This document shows positions 39,209-48,984 of a DNA stretch of 51,943 bases, piece after piece. Each line of letters opens with the position of its first letter. Position 1 is the first letter of the stretch. Position numbers and translations under genes: made by a program. The DNA comes from Alphaproteobacteria bacterium (lineage in GTDB: Bacteria; Pseudomonadota; Alphaproteobacteria; UBA2966; CAIVPW01), in NCBI GenBank assembly GCA_947481575.1, contig CANKGV010000017.1:1-51943 (forward strand), given 5' to 3'. The notes beneath the pieces are model-generated. The model did not search any database. It worked only from the letters and a program-made list of their open reading frames with translations, and was not told the DNA's origin.

Positions 39209-40041
39209 TTGCCTTTGGCCTTGGCCGGCTTCCGGGTGGCTTCCCACGCCTGCAGGATCTTCGTCGCCTCGGAAGGTTTCGGGCACGCCTGGACGATCTC
39301 CCAGAACGACTCGCCCTTCAGGCTCGCGCCACCCACCAGCGCGCCATTCACGTTCGGCACCCGCAAGATCTCCGTGGCGTTCTTCGGACTTACCGAACCG
39401 CCGTAGATGACGCGGATGGAAAAGCCGTCGTAGTCGAAGCGCTGATAGAGTTGCTCGCGAATGTGCGCATGCACTTCGGCGATCTCATCGTTGGTTGGCG
39501 TGCGGCCGGTGCCGATGGCCCATACCGGCTCGTAGGCAACCACCAAGTTGCGCGAGGTGCCGCTGGCGGGGATCGAACCTTCCAGTTGCCGCGTCACGAC
39601 CTCCAGAGTCTTGCCGGCGTCGCGCTCGGCATCGGTCTCGCCTACGCAGACGATTGCGGTCATGCGCGTGCGGTGAATGGCGGTCGCCTTGGCAAGCACG
39701 AGCGCGTTGTCTTCGCCATGGTCGCGGCGGCGCTCCGAATGGCCGACAATGCAGCACGCGCAGCCGGCGTTCTGCAGCAGTTCGGCGCTGAGATCGCCGG
39801 TGTGGGCGCCGTTGGTCAACGGACTGAGGTCCTGGCCCCCGATATGCACCGGGGTCGACGCCAGGAATGCCGCCAGCTCGGGAATCCAGATCGACGGCGG
39901 GCACACCGTGATGTCGATCGGCAGCGGCGCATCCAGCATGTCGAGCCGGCTGGCCAAGTCTTCCACCAGGCCGATGGCCTCAGCGTGGGTGGCGTTCATC
40001 TTCCAGTTGCCCGCGATGAGCGGGAGCGGCGCGTTGGCCAT
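39205..40041 (-). CDS. tpiA: triosephosphate isomerase
   Basis: A 278-residue TIM-barrel enzyme that interconverts dihydroxyacetone phosphate and glyceraldehyde 3-phosphate. Catalytic residues: Lys14 in GNWKMN, His101 in VGHSERR and Glu171 in AYEPVWAIGTG. RVIYGGSVSPKNATEIL and NGALVGGASL complete the phosphate-binding site. The C-terminal 20 residues are a basic tail beyond the usual end. The usual secG neighbour lies about 6.7 kb away. It precedes and is coupled to the MsrQ-like gene. Confidence 0.95.
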   Translation of the reverse strand: MANAPLPLIAGNWKMNATHAEAIGLVEDLASRLDMLDAPLPIDITVCPPSIWIPELAAFLASTPVHIGGQDLSPLTNGAHTGDLSAELLQNAGCACCIVGHSERRRDHGEDNALVLAKATAIHRTRMTAIVCVGETDAERDAGKTLEVVTRQLEGSIPASGTSRNLVVAYEPVWAIGTGRTPTNDEIAEVHAHIREQLYQRFDYDGFSIRVIYGGSVSPKNATEILRVPNVNGALVGGASLKGESFWEIVQACPKPSEATKILQAWEATRKPAKAKGK

Positions 40042-40071
40042 GAGCGATGCGTGTCCTCTACTGCTGCAAAA

Positions 40072-41130
40072 TCAATGCTTCAAATTCGGAACCAGCGGCT
40101 GCGTAACCGCGCGTTTCCCGGCAATCTCGCGGGCCGTCTGTTCGATGGCCAAGAACCGGACTGCCGAGGACGGATGCGTGCTGCTCGTCGCGTGGATTGT
40201 TCCTGGGCTACGAATTGCCATTTGCCGCCACAGGTCGGCAACCCCGTCGACGCCGTAGCCCGCCCGCGCCGCAAAATAGGTGCCGACGTAGTCAGCCTCC
40301 GATTCGTACGCCTGGCTGAATGCCCCCAAACTCGCCGGCGCGGCGAACAGGCCGACTGGCCCCGCGAACAACGCGCCGAGGAGACCGCCCGCGACCGCGT
40401 TGGCGCTTTGGCGTTCCACATGGTGCATCGCGGCATGGGCCAGCTCGTGTCCCAGCACCAGAGCCAGTTGGGCATCGTCGGTCGCGAATCGGATCAGGCC
40501 GCTCGCTGCCACCACGCGGGTTCCGTCGGCGTACGCGTTGATAGAATCGGAGCGTTGCACGGCCAGCGAATAGTCGCAGGCCTTCACCGGGTTGATCGTC
40601 ACGGTGCGCTCGACATTGTCGCGGGTAACCGTCACTTCCCCTACGCCGGTGGCTGCGCCGCTCTCGTGTAGGGCCCGGACCGCATTGCCACGCCCAGTGA
40701 CGCCGCTGCCGATCAGCGCTCCGTCCACCCGCACGATTTGGTCCCCCGCCAGCAATCCCCCAACATCAGCCGGGCTGCCGGGCCACACGTAGACGATGGT
40801 CGGAAGGTCGCCGACGCCCAGCACCCGAACTGCCGGCGCGCGGAATTCGGCGTCGTACGACTCCGCGGTCTGAATCTGAATGCCGAAGTACGTCGTACGA
40901 GCGTTGTCGCACAGGTCAGCGTTGGCCAGAACGAGCCTGGAGAACACGGTCTGGGCGCGGATCATCAGATCCTGCCAGTCGCGCAGATAGAGTTCGCGCT
41001 GGTTCTCTTCCTCGGCCACGGCAAGGCCGGAATCGACATCCGGCAACAGGCTCAGCGGACCGGCGCAAGCCGCTACCGCGCACGCCAATACCGCCCCCGT
41101 CCCCCAACGGCCCGCAAAACCTGGATTCAC
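40072..41130 (-). CDS. M48-type metalloprotease lipoprotein with PDZ domain
   Basis: A 352-residue protein. The N-terminal signal has a lipobox V-A-A-C with Cys22. A PDZ domain lies at about 100-180 (VLGVGDLPTIVYVWPGSPAD, GGLLAGDQIVRVDGALIG). The peptidase M48 domain has the zinc motif HELAH (His228, Glu229, His232) and a third ligand Glu in ESEADYVGTYFAARAGY near 275. The GTG at 41130 has AGGAGG eight bases upstream. It should sit at the periplasmic face and degrade envelope proteins. It is divergent from the PpiD-like gene. Confidence 0.88.
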   Translation of the reverse strand: MNPGFAGRWGTGAVLACAVAACAGPLSLLPDVDSGLAVAEEENQRELYLRDWQDLMIRAQTVFSRLVLANADLCDNARTTYFGIQIQTAESYDAEFRAPAVRVLGVGDLPTIVYVWPGSPADVGGLLAGDQIVRVDGALIGSGVTGRGNAVRALHESGAATGVGEVTVTRDNVERTVTINPVKACDYSLAVQRSDSINAYADGTRVVAASGLIRFATDDAQLALVLGHELAHAAMHHVERQSANAVAGGLLGALFAGPVGLFAAPASLGAFSQAYESEADYVGTYFAARAGYGVDGVADLWRQMAIRSPGTIHATSSTHPSSAVRFLAIEQTAREIAGKRAVTQPLVPNLKH

Positions 41131-41281
41131 TGCTCGTTCCTCCTGGTCGCGACCCTAGGGGAAACCCGGTCCTAAGGCTACCTCAGCGGCCTGCGTCAAG
41201 GTGATTGCGGTTGACTTCTCCGCGAAACCGCCCCACTTCCGGGGGTCCGGAATCGCTCGCTCCAGGGGTCTTTGGTCCGCC

Positions 41282-43273
41282 ATGCTCGCCGCCTTTCGCA
41301 AAGCTACCAATTCCTGGTTCGTACGCGGCCTGCTCTTGGTCATAGCGTCGACCTTCGCGCTGTATTTCGGCTCGAATGGCAGCATCTTCAGTGGCTTGTC
41401 GAACCAGCCGGTCGCAACGGTCGGCAGCATCAAGATTAGCCAAACCGCGTTCGCCGATGCCTACGTGCGCAGCTTCGCCAACCTCGGCGGCCAACTGACC
41501 CCGGAACAGGCGCGCGCGTTTGGCCTGCCGATCAACACCCTCAGCAGCCTGGTGGGCGCGGCGCTGGTAGAAAACGAGGCCAAGGCGCTTGGCCTCGCGG
41601 TTTCCGACGCGATGCTGGCGGACCAGATCCGCGCCATGGTCGGCAACGTCAGCGTCGACCAGTACCGCCTGATGGTGAACCAGCAGGGCATGACCGTCGC
41701 TTGGTTTGAAGACCAAGTGCGCCGCGACATGTTGCGCGGCCAGATCACCGAAACGATCGGCGCCCGGTTGCCGGCTCCATCGATCCTCGCGGAAACCCTG
41801 CTGCGCTATCGTCAAGAGCAGCGCATCGTCGAATACGTGCGAGTCGCAGATACCGCCGCGGGTGAGATCGCGGACCCCGATGAGGCCGCCATGGCCGCGT
41901 ACTACGCCGCCAACCTCCGCCGCTACAACGCGCCCGAGCTCCGCGACCTCACGTTTCTGGCGATGCTGCCCGAGGGCGTTGTCGACACCGTCCAAGTGAC
42001 CGATGCCGACGTGCGAGCGGAATACCAAGCGCGCATCAAAGAGTTCACCACGCCCGACGTCCGCGTTCTGCAACAGTTGTTCTTCGCCGACGAGGCGAGC
42101 GCAAAGATCGCCCGCGACCGTGTCACCCAGGGTGTCGCATTCGAATATGCCGCCAATCCGGCGGTGCCGGTCGGCGCTCCGCCTGCTCCCGCTCCTGCGC
42201 CAACTGTCGCGGGTGCGACCCCCGCCGCCACGCCCGAGGCTGCCCCACTGCCCGCCAAAACCGGGTTCACCGATCTGGGCCCGATCACACGCGATCAACT
42301 CCCGCCAGAAGCCGCCGCGGTCGTGTTTGCCTTGGCGCAAGACGAAGTGTCGCCGCCGCTGAAGACCGCCTTCGGCTGGTTCCTGTACAAGCCCGCGAAG
42401 GTGCAACAGGGCGGCGTCCGCCCGTTCGAAGAAGTCCAGGCGAAGCTCAAAGCCGACCTATTGCGCGAAAAGGCCCTGGGCGAGTTGTACGACATGTCGA
42501 TCTCGCTCGATGACGCTTTGGCCGCCGGCGACGCGCTGGAAGATGCGGCGAAGCGCCTCGGCCTGCAGGCCCAGAAGACGCAGGCCGATGCCAGCGGGCG
42601 CAAGGGTGACGGCACACCTGCGACCGACGTGCCCTCGTTCAGCCAGTTCCTTCCCACCGCGTTCCGTACCGAGCTGAACCGCGAGTCCCGCGTCATTGAT
42701 GCAGCGGAAGGCGGGTACTTCGTCGTACGCGTCGACCGCATCACCCCGCCGTCGGCGCTGCCGATCGAGGCCGTTAAGGACCGGGTAAAGGCCGATTGGC
42801 TGCGCGACGAGAAGACCACCCGGACCCTGGCGATCGCGCAGAAGATTCGCGACACGGCCAAAGACGCCGCCATGGACGCCGCCGCATTCGCCAAGCTCGC
42901 CGCCGACAGCGGGCTCGAGTTGAAGACCTCACCGGCCTTCACGCGCAGCGGCGCCGGCCTCACCGGCGCGTTCGGCGCGCCGATGGTCAGCCAGGTGTTC
43001 TCCCTCAAGATTGGCGAGTATGCGTTGAGCCCGGCGGGCGGCGGTAACGTCGACATCGCTCGCCTAAAGGAAATCGTCGCCGTTGATCCGGCCACCGCCC
43101 AGGCCCAGATGAATGCGCTCAAGGATCAGTTGGCCGCGGCCCTCACCGACGACATGGCCAACGCCTACCAGCGCGCCCTGCAGACCAAGTACGGGGTGCT
43201 GATGAATCAAGCTGCGTACGACACGGCGATGACCATGGCGACGCAGAACCTGCCCGCCGCCCGCAAGCAGTAG
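41282..43273 (+). CDS. PpiD/SurA-type periplasmic foldase, peptidyl-prolyl isomerase
   Basis: A 663-residue membrane-anchored protein: a basic start FRKATNSWFVRG, one transmembrane helix (about 16-30), then SurA-N/PpiD-like helical repeats (TPEQARAFGLP, MLADQIRAMVG), a parvulin-like region near 240-395 with a Pro/Ala-rich insertion (about 297-325), and a long C-terminal domain. The usual parvulin strand and helix pieces are seen in VRVLQQLFFADEA and LPPEAAAVVFALAQDEVSPPLKT. It helps fold outer-membrane and periplasmic proteins. I use the ATG at 41282 (MLAAFRKATN). trpE follows after 14 bases, the common ppiD-trpE order. Confidence 0.88.
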   Translation: MLAAFRKATNSWFVRGLLLVIASTFALYFGSNGSIFSGLSNQPVATVGSIKISQTAFADAYVRSFANLGGQLTPEQARAFGLPINTLSSLVGAALVENEAKALGLAVSDAMLADQIRAMVGNVSVDQYRLMVNQQGMTVAWFEDQVRRDMLRGQITETIGARLPAPSILAETLLRYRQEQRIVEYVRVADTAAGEIADPDEAAMAAYYAANLRRYNAPELRDLTFLAMLPEGVVDTVQVTDADVRAEYQARIKEFTTPDVRVLQQLFFADEASAKIARDRVTQGVAFEYAANPAVPVGAPPAPAPAPTVAGATPAATPEAAPLPAKTGFTDLGPITRDQLPPEAAAVVFALAQDEVSPPLKTAFGWFLYKPAKVQQGGVRPFEEVQAKLKADLLREKALGELYDMSISLDDALAAGDALEDAAKRLGLQAQKTQADASGRKGDGTPATDVPSFSQFLPTAFRTELNRESRVIDAAEGGYFVVRVDRITPPSALPIEAVKDRVKADWLRDEKTTRTLAIAQKIRDTAKDAAMDAAAFAKLAADSGLELKTSPAFTRSGAGLTGAFGAPMVSQVFSLKIGEYALSPAGGGNVDIARLKEIVAVDPATAQAQMNALKDQLAAALTDDMANAYQRALQTKYGVLMNQAAYDTAMTMATQNLPAARKQ

Positions 43274-43287
43274 GGCATCGCCCGGCC

Positions 43288-44814
43288 ATGGTGACACGGC
43301 CCGATCCGGACGCGTTCTCCCGCGCCTACGCTCAAGGCCGCGCCCAGGTGGTGTGGACTACCCTGGTCGCTGACCTCGAGACGCCGGTTTCCGCGTTTCT
43401 CAAGTTGTCGCGCGGCGAACGTCATTCGTTTCTGTTGGAGTCGGTCGAAGGCGGCGCCGTGCGCGGCCGCTATTCGATCGTCGGCACCCGCCCCGATGTG
43501 ATCTGGCGTTCGCGCGGCGAGCGCGCCGAGATCGCCCGCCGGGCAGGTGGTTTGCCGCCCAGCGAGGTCCCCTTCGCCGCTGCGGCCACCGGCGCGTTGG
43601 AGTCGTTGCGCGCCCTGATCCGCGAATCCCGCATCGACCTGCCGTCCGAATTGCCGCCGATGGCATCCGCGCTGGTGGGATATGCGGGCTACGACATGGT
43701 GCGGCTCGTCGAACGCATTCCCAACAAGAACCCCGATGTGCTGGGCGTGCCCGAAGGCATGTTCCTGCGGCCGACCGTCATGGCGATCTTCGACTCGGTG
43801 AAAGACCTCATCACCGTCGTCACCCCGGTGTGGCCGGACAAGTCGGTTTCGGCCGAGCAAGCCCTTGCTGCCGCCCGCCAGCGCCTGGACGCGGCGGTGT
43901 CTGATTTGGAGAAGCCCGTCGTCGGGGGCCCGGTGCCGCTCGCCGATGCGCGTCCCCTGCCCGACCCGGAATCCAATACCACCCGTGCCCGCTACTATGA
44001 AATGGTGGCCCGCGCCAAGGAGTACATCGCCGCCGGCGACGTGTTCCAAGTAGTACCGTCACAGCGCATGCGCGTGCCGTTCACGCTGCCGCCGTTTGCT
44101 CTATACCGCGCGTTGCGCCGCACCAATCCGTCGCCATTCATGTTCTTCTACGACATGGGTCCGTTCCACATCGTGGGGTGCAGTCCCGAACTGCTGGTGC
44201 GCTTGCGCGACGGCACGGTCACCATCCGCCCGATCGCCGGTACGCGCCCGCGTGGCGCCACCCACGCCGAAGACGAAGCGCTTGCCGAAGAAATGCTCGC
44301 AGATCCGAAAGAGCGCGCCGAACATCTCATGCTGCTCGACCTGGGCCGCAACGACGTAGGCCGCGTTGCGGCCATTGGCTCGGTGCGGGTCACGGACCAG
44401 ATGGTGGTCGAGCGCTACTCTCACGTCATGCACATCGTGTCGAACGTCGAGGGCACGATCGATCCGTCCCACGACGCAATGGATGCCCTGCTGGCGGGTT
44501 TTCCGGCCGGCACCGTGTCGGGTGCTCCCAAGGTGCGCGCGATGGAGATCATCGACGAACTGGAAAGCGAACGCCGCGGCATCTACGCCGGAGCGATCGG
44601 ATACATTGCCGCCGACGGCAGCTTGGACACGTGTATCGCGCTCCGCACCGCCGTCATCAAGGACCAGGTGATGTACGTCCAAGCCGGCGGCGGCGTCGTC
44701 GCCGATTCGGACCCCGAAGCCGAATACCAAGAGACCCGCAATAAGGCAAAGGCCCTGTTCCGCGCCGCCGAAGAAGCGGTGCGCTTCGCCACCGCCAACG
44801 ACAAGTCGCTGTAG
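43288..44814 (+). CDS. trpE: anthranilate synthase component I
   Basis: A 508-residue enzyme that makes anthranilate from chorismate with glutamine. The N-terminal regulatory half has LLESVEGGAVRGRYSIVG, the tryptophan-binding loop. The C-terminal chorismate-binding half has RPIAGTRPRGATHAEDEALA, LMLLDLGRNDVGRVA, SHVMHIVSNVEG and FPAGTVSGAPKVRAMEII. The 14-base gap after the PpiD gene leaves no room for a trp leader peptide attenuator, so expression is set by the upstream promoter. trpG is not in the window. Confidence 0.95.
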   Translation: MVTRPDPDAFSRAYAQGRAQVVWTTLVADLETPVSAFLKLSRGERHSFLLESVEGGAVRGRYSIVGTRPDVIWRSRGERAEIARRAGGLPPSEVPFAAAATGALESLRALIRESRIDLPSELPPMASALVGYAGYDMVRLVERIPNKNPDVLGVPEGMFLRPTVMAIFDSVKDLITVVTPVWPDKSVSAEQALAAARQRLDAAVSDLEKPVVGGPVPLADARPLPDPESNTTRARYYEMVARAKEYIAAGDVFQVVPSQRMRVPFTLPPFALYRALRRTNPSPFMFFYDMGPFHIVGCSPELLVRLRDGTVTIRPIAGTRPRGATHAEDEALAEEMLADPKERAEHLMLLDLGRNDVGRVAAIGSVRVTDQMVVERYSHVMHIVSNVEGTIDPSHDAMDALLAGFPAGTVSGAPKVRAMEIIDELESERRGIYAGAIGYIAADGSLDTCIALRTAVIKDQVMYVQAGGGVVADSDPEAEYQETRNKAKALFRAAEEAVRFATANDKSL

Positions 44815-44844
44815 TTCTAGCTCTGGTCTTCGCGGCCTTGCATC

Positions 44845-47446
44845 GTGACCACCGAAGCCCTCCCACCCGTCCATTCCGCAACCGGGCGCGCTCAATCCGC
44901 GCCGTCGGGCGCGTCGCATCTGGGATCCGGCGGCAACATCCGTGCTTCGGCGATCAGCCTAGTCGCGTTTGTGTTCGGGCTTTGGCTGTTGGAGGGCGCG
45001 ATTTCCGGCGGCCACGTCGGCCGCGCATTCGGATACGTCGGACAGTTGTCCCTGCCGGCGCTCGCGGCAGCGGTGCTGTTCACCGCGGCGAGCTACTGCG
45101 CTGTGGTCGGGCGCGACTTCTTCGCCCTGCACCACCTCGGCGGCCGTGCGCCGCTCCGCACCGTCGCCGCGACCTCGTTGATCTCGACCGCCCTGGCGCA
45201 TAACCTCGGCCTGGGTGGTGCAACTGCCCCCTCGCCCCGTACGCGCCTCTACGCCGACACCGGCCTGACCGGCTTCGATATCTGGCGCTTCCATCTGGTC
45301 GCGTTTGGATTGGGCGCTCTACTTACCGCGGGGATCGCCTTCCTGGCGGCGCCCGGCGCACTGGCCGGCCATACGGCGCTGCCCAGCGCCTTCGTGCGCG
45401 GGCTCGGCGCGGTCCTGACGCTCCCCGCAGCGACGGTGCTGGCACTCGGCACATTCGGCGTCGGCCACGCCGCCATCCTGCGTAGCCGTATCCGGGTTCC
45501 TCACCCGGGTGTCTCCGCGGGTCATTTGGCAGCGACCTTCGCCGGCCTGACCGCGGCGGCCGCAGCCCTGTTCGTACTCCTCCCCGAACAGCACGGAATC
45601 TCGTTCTTCGCGTTTCTGGGCATCTTCCTGCTTGCCGCCGCGGCGGCGGCCGTCAGCCGTGTTCCCGGCGGGCTGGGTGTGTTCGAAGGCCTAATCCTCG
45701 CGCTGACCCCGATTGCGGTACCGGTGCACGAGTTGCTCGGCGCTCTGGTTGCGTTCCGCGCCGTCTACTACCTGGCGCCACTGGCGGTCGCCGTCGCCGG
45801 ACTGGGTGTTGCCGATAAGGTCGCCCAGAGCGATGGCATCGATGGCGGCAATCACCTTTTTCAGCTGGCACCGATGCTTGCCGCTGCCGCCGCATTCATG
45901 GCCGCTGCAGTGTTGCTCGCCACCGACGTGGTCCCCGACCACGCCCAGAGCTTGGTGATGGTTGGCGCGCGGGTCCCGGGCGGCGCCTTAGACGCGGCCC
46001 ATTTGGTTGCGGACCTCGCCGGCTTCGGCCTAGTATCCGTTGTCGGCGGACTCCTGCGGCGGGTCCACCTCGCGTTCATTTCGACCGTTGCATTGCTCCT
46101 GCTCGGGTCTCTCGCCTCTCTGACCCGTGATGCCGGCTACCACGAGGCGGGCATCCTCCTGACCCTGGCTGCCCTCCTCTGGGCCACCCACAGGGCGTTC
46201 TTCCGCCCCGCCGCGTTGACCGCACCCCAACGTTCACCGCAGTGGCTTGGTGCATTCGCCGCACTGGCAACCGGCGCCATCGCGCTAGGAGCGCTCGCCT
46301 ACCGCCACGTCGAACTCGGGACGGCGTTGTGGTGGCAAGTCCAACCCAACGTGGACGCGTCGCGGGCACTGTTCCTCGCGGCGCTGACCGCCGTCGCGGT
46401 GGGGGCGCATCTCCTGCTGCAGCCTGCCGTCCATCGGCCACCCCCGCCCACAGCCACGGATCTGATGCGGGCAGCAGCGGTCGTCGCCCGCTCGAGTGAT
46501 ACGGCGGCGAATCTTGCTCTGCTCGGCGACAAATCCCTGTTGTTCAGCGCCAATGGCGAGGCATTCATCATGTACCGCGTGCGCGGCTCCACATGGGTGG
46601 CGATGGGCAACCCGGTCGGGTCGCCCGCGGCGGCGGGCGAAGTGCTCCGGCGGTTCCGCGACCTGTGCGAACAATCCGGCGCGAACTGCGCGTTCTATCG
46701 TGTCGACGGCAGCTACCTGAACGCGTATCGCGCGCTCGGACTTGCTTCCCACAAGATCGGCGACGTCGCGCGCGTGGACCTGCGGCAGTTTTCACTCGAT
46801 GTTCCGGGCCGCGGCGGCCTGCGACAGAACTATCGTCGTGCCACACGGGCCGGAGCCACATTCCGGATTCTGGCGCCGGGCGAGGTGGCCGCCGTGCTGC
46901 CTCGGCTGCGGGAGATTTCCGACCAATGGCTCGCCAGCAAGAAGTCCCGCGAGAAGGCCTTCTCGCTCGGCAATTTCGACGAGCGCTACCTGTCTCGGTT
47001 CCCATGCGCAGTCGTCTTCCTCGGTGGAGAAATCGTCGCCTTCGCAAACCTCTGGATCGGCGCTGGCGGTGAGATATCCGTCGACCTCATGCGCCACGTG
47101 CACCCGCCGCTCCACGGCCTCATGGACTTCCTGTTCGTCGAAACGTTGCTGTGGGCCAAGGCGCAGGGATTCGCCACGTTCGACCTCGGCATGGCGCCGC
47201 TCTCCGGGCTGGAAGACCAGCGGCACGGCCACCTATGGAACGGCCGTCGGTACCGCCCTCGTGCGGCTCGGGGACCGGTTCTACCGGTTCCGCGGCCTCC
47301 GCCTCTACAAGGACAAGTTCGGCCCGGTCTGGGAGCCGCGCTACCTCGTTTGCCCCGGTGGCCTCACGGCCGCGCGTGTGTTGATTGATGTGACCGCGAT
47401 CATTGGCAGCGTCGCGAATTCACCGCGCCGCAGCACGCTGCCGTAG
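44845..47446 (+). CDS. MprF-like bifunctional membrane protein, frameshifted near the C-terminus
   Basis: About 866 residues after correcting a frameshift. The N-terminal part (1-500) is polytopic membrane domain; the C-terminal part is a DUF2156/GNAT-like aminoacyltransferase (NGEAFIMYRVRGSTWVAMGN, FDLGMAPLSGLE). Family members add lysine or alanine to phosphatidylglycerol. The first frame ends at 47388 with a Pro/Arg-rich tail, but the family ending (VRLGDRFYRFRGL, YKDKFGPVWEPRYLVCPGGL) continues in the +1 frame up to 47446. One extra base, about 47242, explains this. The GTG at 44845 is the start. It could be a genuine mutation or a sequencing error. Confidence 0.8.
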
Positions 47447-47458
47447 GTTCACGCCAGT

Positions 47459-48928
47459 TTAGCGCGCAGCGACGGCCGCAGAAGGCGGACCCGGCGGCGG
47501 CACGAGCGCGCTCAGCGGCACGAGGGCGTATCCGCGCTTGGCCAATTCCGGTAGCCACGCCCGCAACACCTGCAGAGTGCCCGGGTGCGGGTGCGCAATC
47601 GCGATGGCGCTGCCACGCCGCTTGGCGGTCGCTTCCAATTCCTCGATCTGCTTCCACACCACCTCCGGCGATGGGTCGTTGTCTAGGAACACGTCGCGCG
47701 CCACGTACGGCACTCCAGCTAAGCGCGCTGCCTCGCGGCCGACCGATTGGCCGGTCGTGCGGGAATCCAGGAACAGGTAGCCGCGCTCCGCCAAGTCATC
47801 CATCAACACGCGCATGCCGCGCGCGTTGGCGGTGAACTTGCTGCCCATGTGGTTGTTGATGCCGACCACGCCGTCGACCCGGTTCAGCGCCCATTGCACG
47901 CGGCGCTCCAACTCCGCTGGATCAAGGTTCGTGGCCAGAACGTTCGGACCCGGGTCTTCGAAACCCTCAGGCTCCATCGGCACATGGATCAGCAGTTCGT
48001 TGCCGTTTGCATGGGCTATGTCCGCCAGCCGCTCGATCTGCCGCGCGTACGTCATCAGCGAAATCGTCACTGGCCCGGGCAAGGCAACCGCCCGCAGCGA
48101 ATTCACGTAGTCCACGCCCACGTCGTCGATCACAAGCGCGATGCGCGGTTTGCCGGCGGTATCGCGGGCAGTGACGGCATTGCGCTGCCAGGGAGGCAGC
48201 GTCAGTCCTGACAGGGGTGGCACCGAGCGCAGCGCGACGGTCACAATTTCGGGCTTCTCGGCCGGTGTTGGCGCGGGAACGGCTTGCGGAGTCGGCGCTA
48301 CCGTAGTTGCCGCTTGGGCCAGCAGCGCCGCCTTGAGCGCTGCCAAATCCGGCGTGGCCTTCGCCGGCGGCGGCACCACGGTTGCTTCGATCACCGGCGG
48401 CTGGGCAGGAGCCAGAGCCGCCAGCGCTGCAAGCGCTGACTTTAGCGCATCAAAGTCAGGTTCGGCCTTCGCCTCCGGGGTTTGGGCTACGCCCAGAGGC
48501 TCGGGTGGTACCAGCGCCGCAACCGGCACCGCGACGGGCGGCGGCGGCGTCAACGCCGCAGCCTCCACCGCTGGCGTTCGAGGAAGCGGACCGGCTGCCG
48601 GTGCAGGAGGAACGATCTCCGGCGCGGTGGGTGCGGCTTTCGCCAGCGCCGGCGGCAACGGCGACGTCATTGCCGGGTCCTTGGGCATCGCCGAAAGGTT
48701 GAACGGCGTGGCTGCGGGCGGCGGCGGCTGAACAAACGTGGAGCGCGGTGCCGCCGCTTGTTGCGGCGCGATCAGCATCGGCGTCGTGTCGTGGAGATCG
48801 ACGCCCGCAGCCGCGGCAAACGCCGCAGCAACGCTGCGCTGGGCACCGGTCATGTCGGCGGCACCGGCAGGGAGCGGCACGTTGGCACAAGCCAGAGCCG
48901 CTGTGAGGGCGATGGCAACGCGAATCAC
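47459..48928 (-). CDS. divergent polysaccharide deacetylase family protein
   Basis: A 489-residue exported protein. An N-terminal signal (IALTAALACANVPLPAGA) is followed by about 230 residues of Pro/Ala/Val-rich low-complexity linker, then the DUF610/divergent polysaccharide deacetylase domain with LVIDDVGVD, LLIHVPMEPEGFEDPGPNVL, GINNHMGSKFTA, LFLDSRTTGQSVGREAA and IAIAHPHPGTLQVL. The Asp pair and His residues are the deacetylase-type metal site. Substrate unknown. The GTG at 48928 is the likely start, since the signal begins there. The stop lies 12 bases after the convergent MprF-like gene. Confidence 0.85.
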   Translation of the reverse strand: MIRVAIALTAALACANVPLPAGAADMTGAQRSVAAAFAAAAGVDLHDTTPMLIAPQQAAAPRSTFVQPPPPAATPFNLSAMPKDPAMTSPLPPALAKAAPTAPEIVPPAPAAGPLPRTPAVEAAALTPPPPVAVPVAALVPPEPLGVAQTPEAKAEPDFDALKSALAALAALAPAQPPVIEATVVPPPAKATPDLAALKAALLAQAATTVAPTPQAVPAPTPAEKPEIVTVALRSVPPLSGLTLPPWQRNAVTARDTAGKPRIALVIDDVGVDYVNSLRAVALPGPVTISLMTYARQIERLADIAHANGNELLIHVPMEPEGFEDPGPNVLATNLDPAELERRVQWALNRVDGVVGINNHMGSKFTANARGMRVLMDDLAERGYLFLDSRTTGQSVGREAARLAGVPYVARDVFLDNDPSPEVVWKQIEELEATAKRRGSAIAIAHPHPGTLQVLRAWLPELAKRGYALVPLSALVPPPGPPSAAVAAR

Positions 48929-48984
48929 ATGCCGACCATAGCGCGCGGCCGGGTCCCCGTACACGCCCTAACTGCTTGCAATCG

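Noticed and set aside
43274-43287. trp attenuator ahead of trpE
   Set aside because: The 14-base gap has no space for a leader peptide and terminator.
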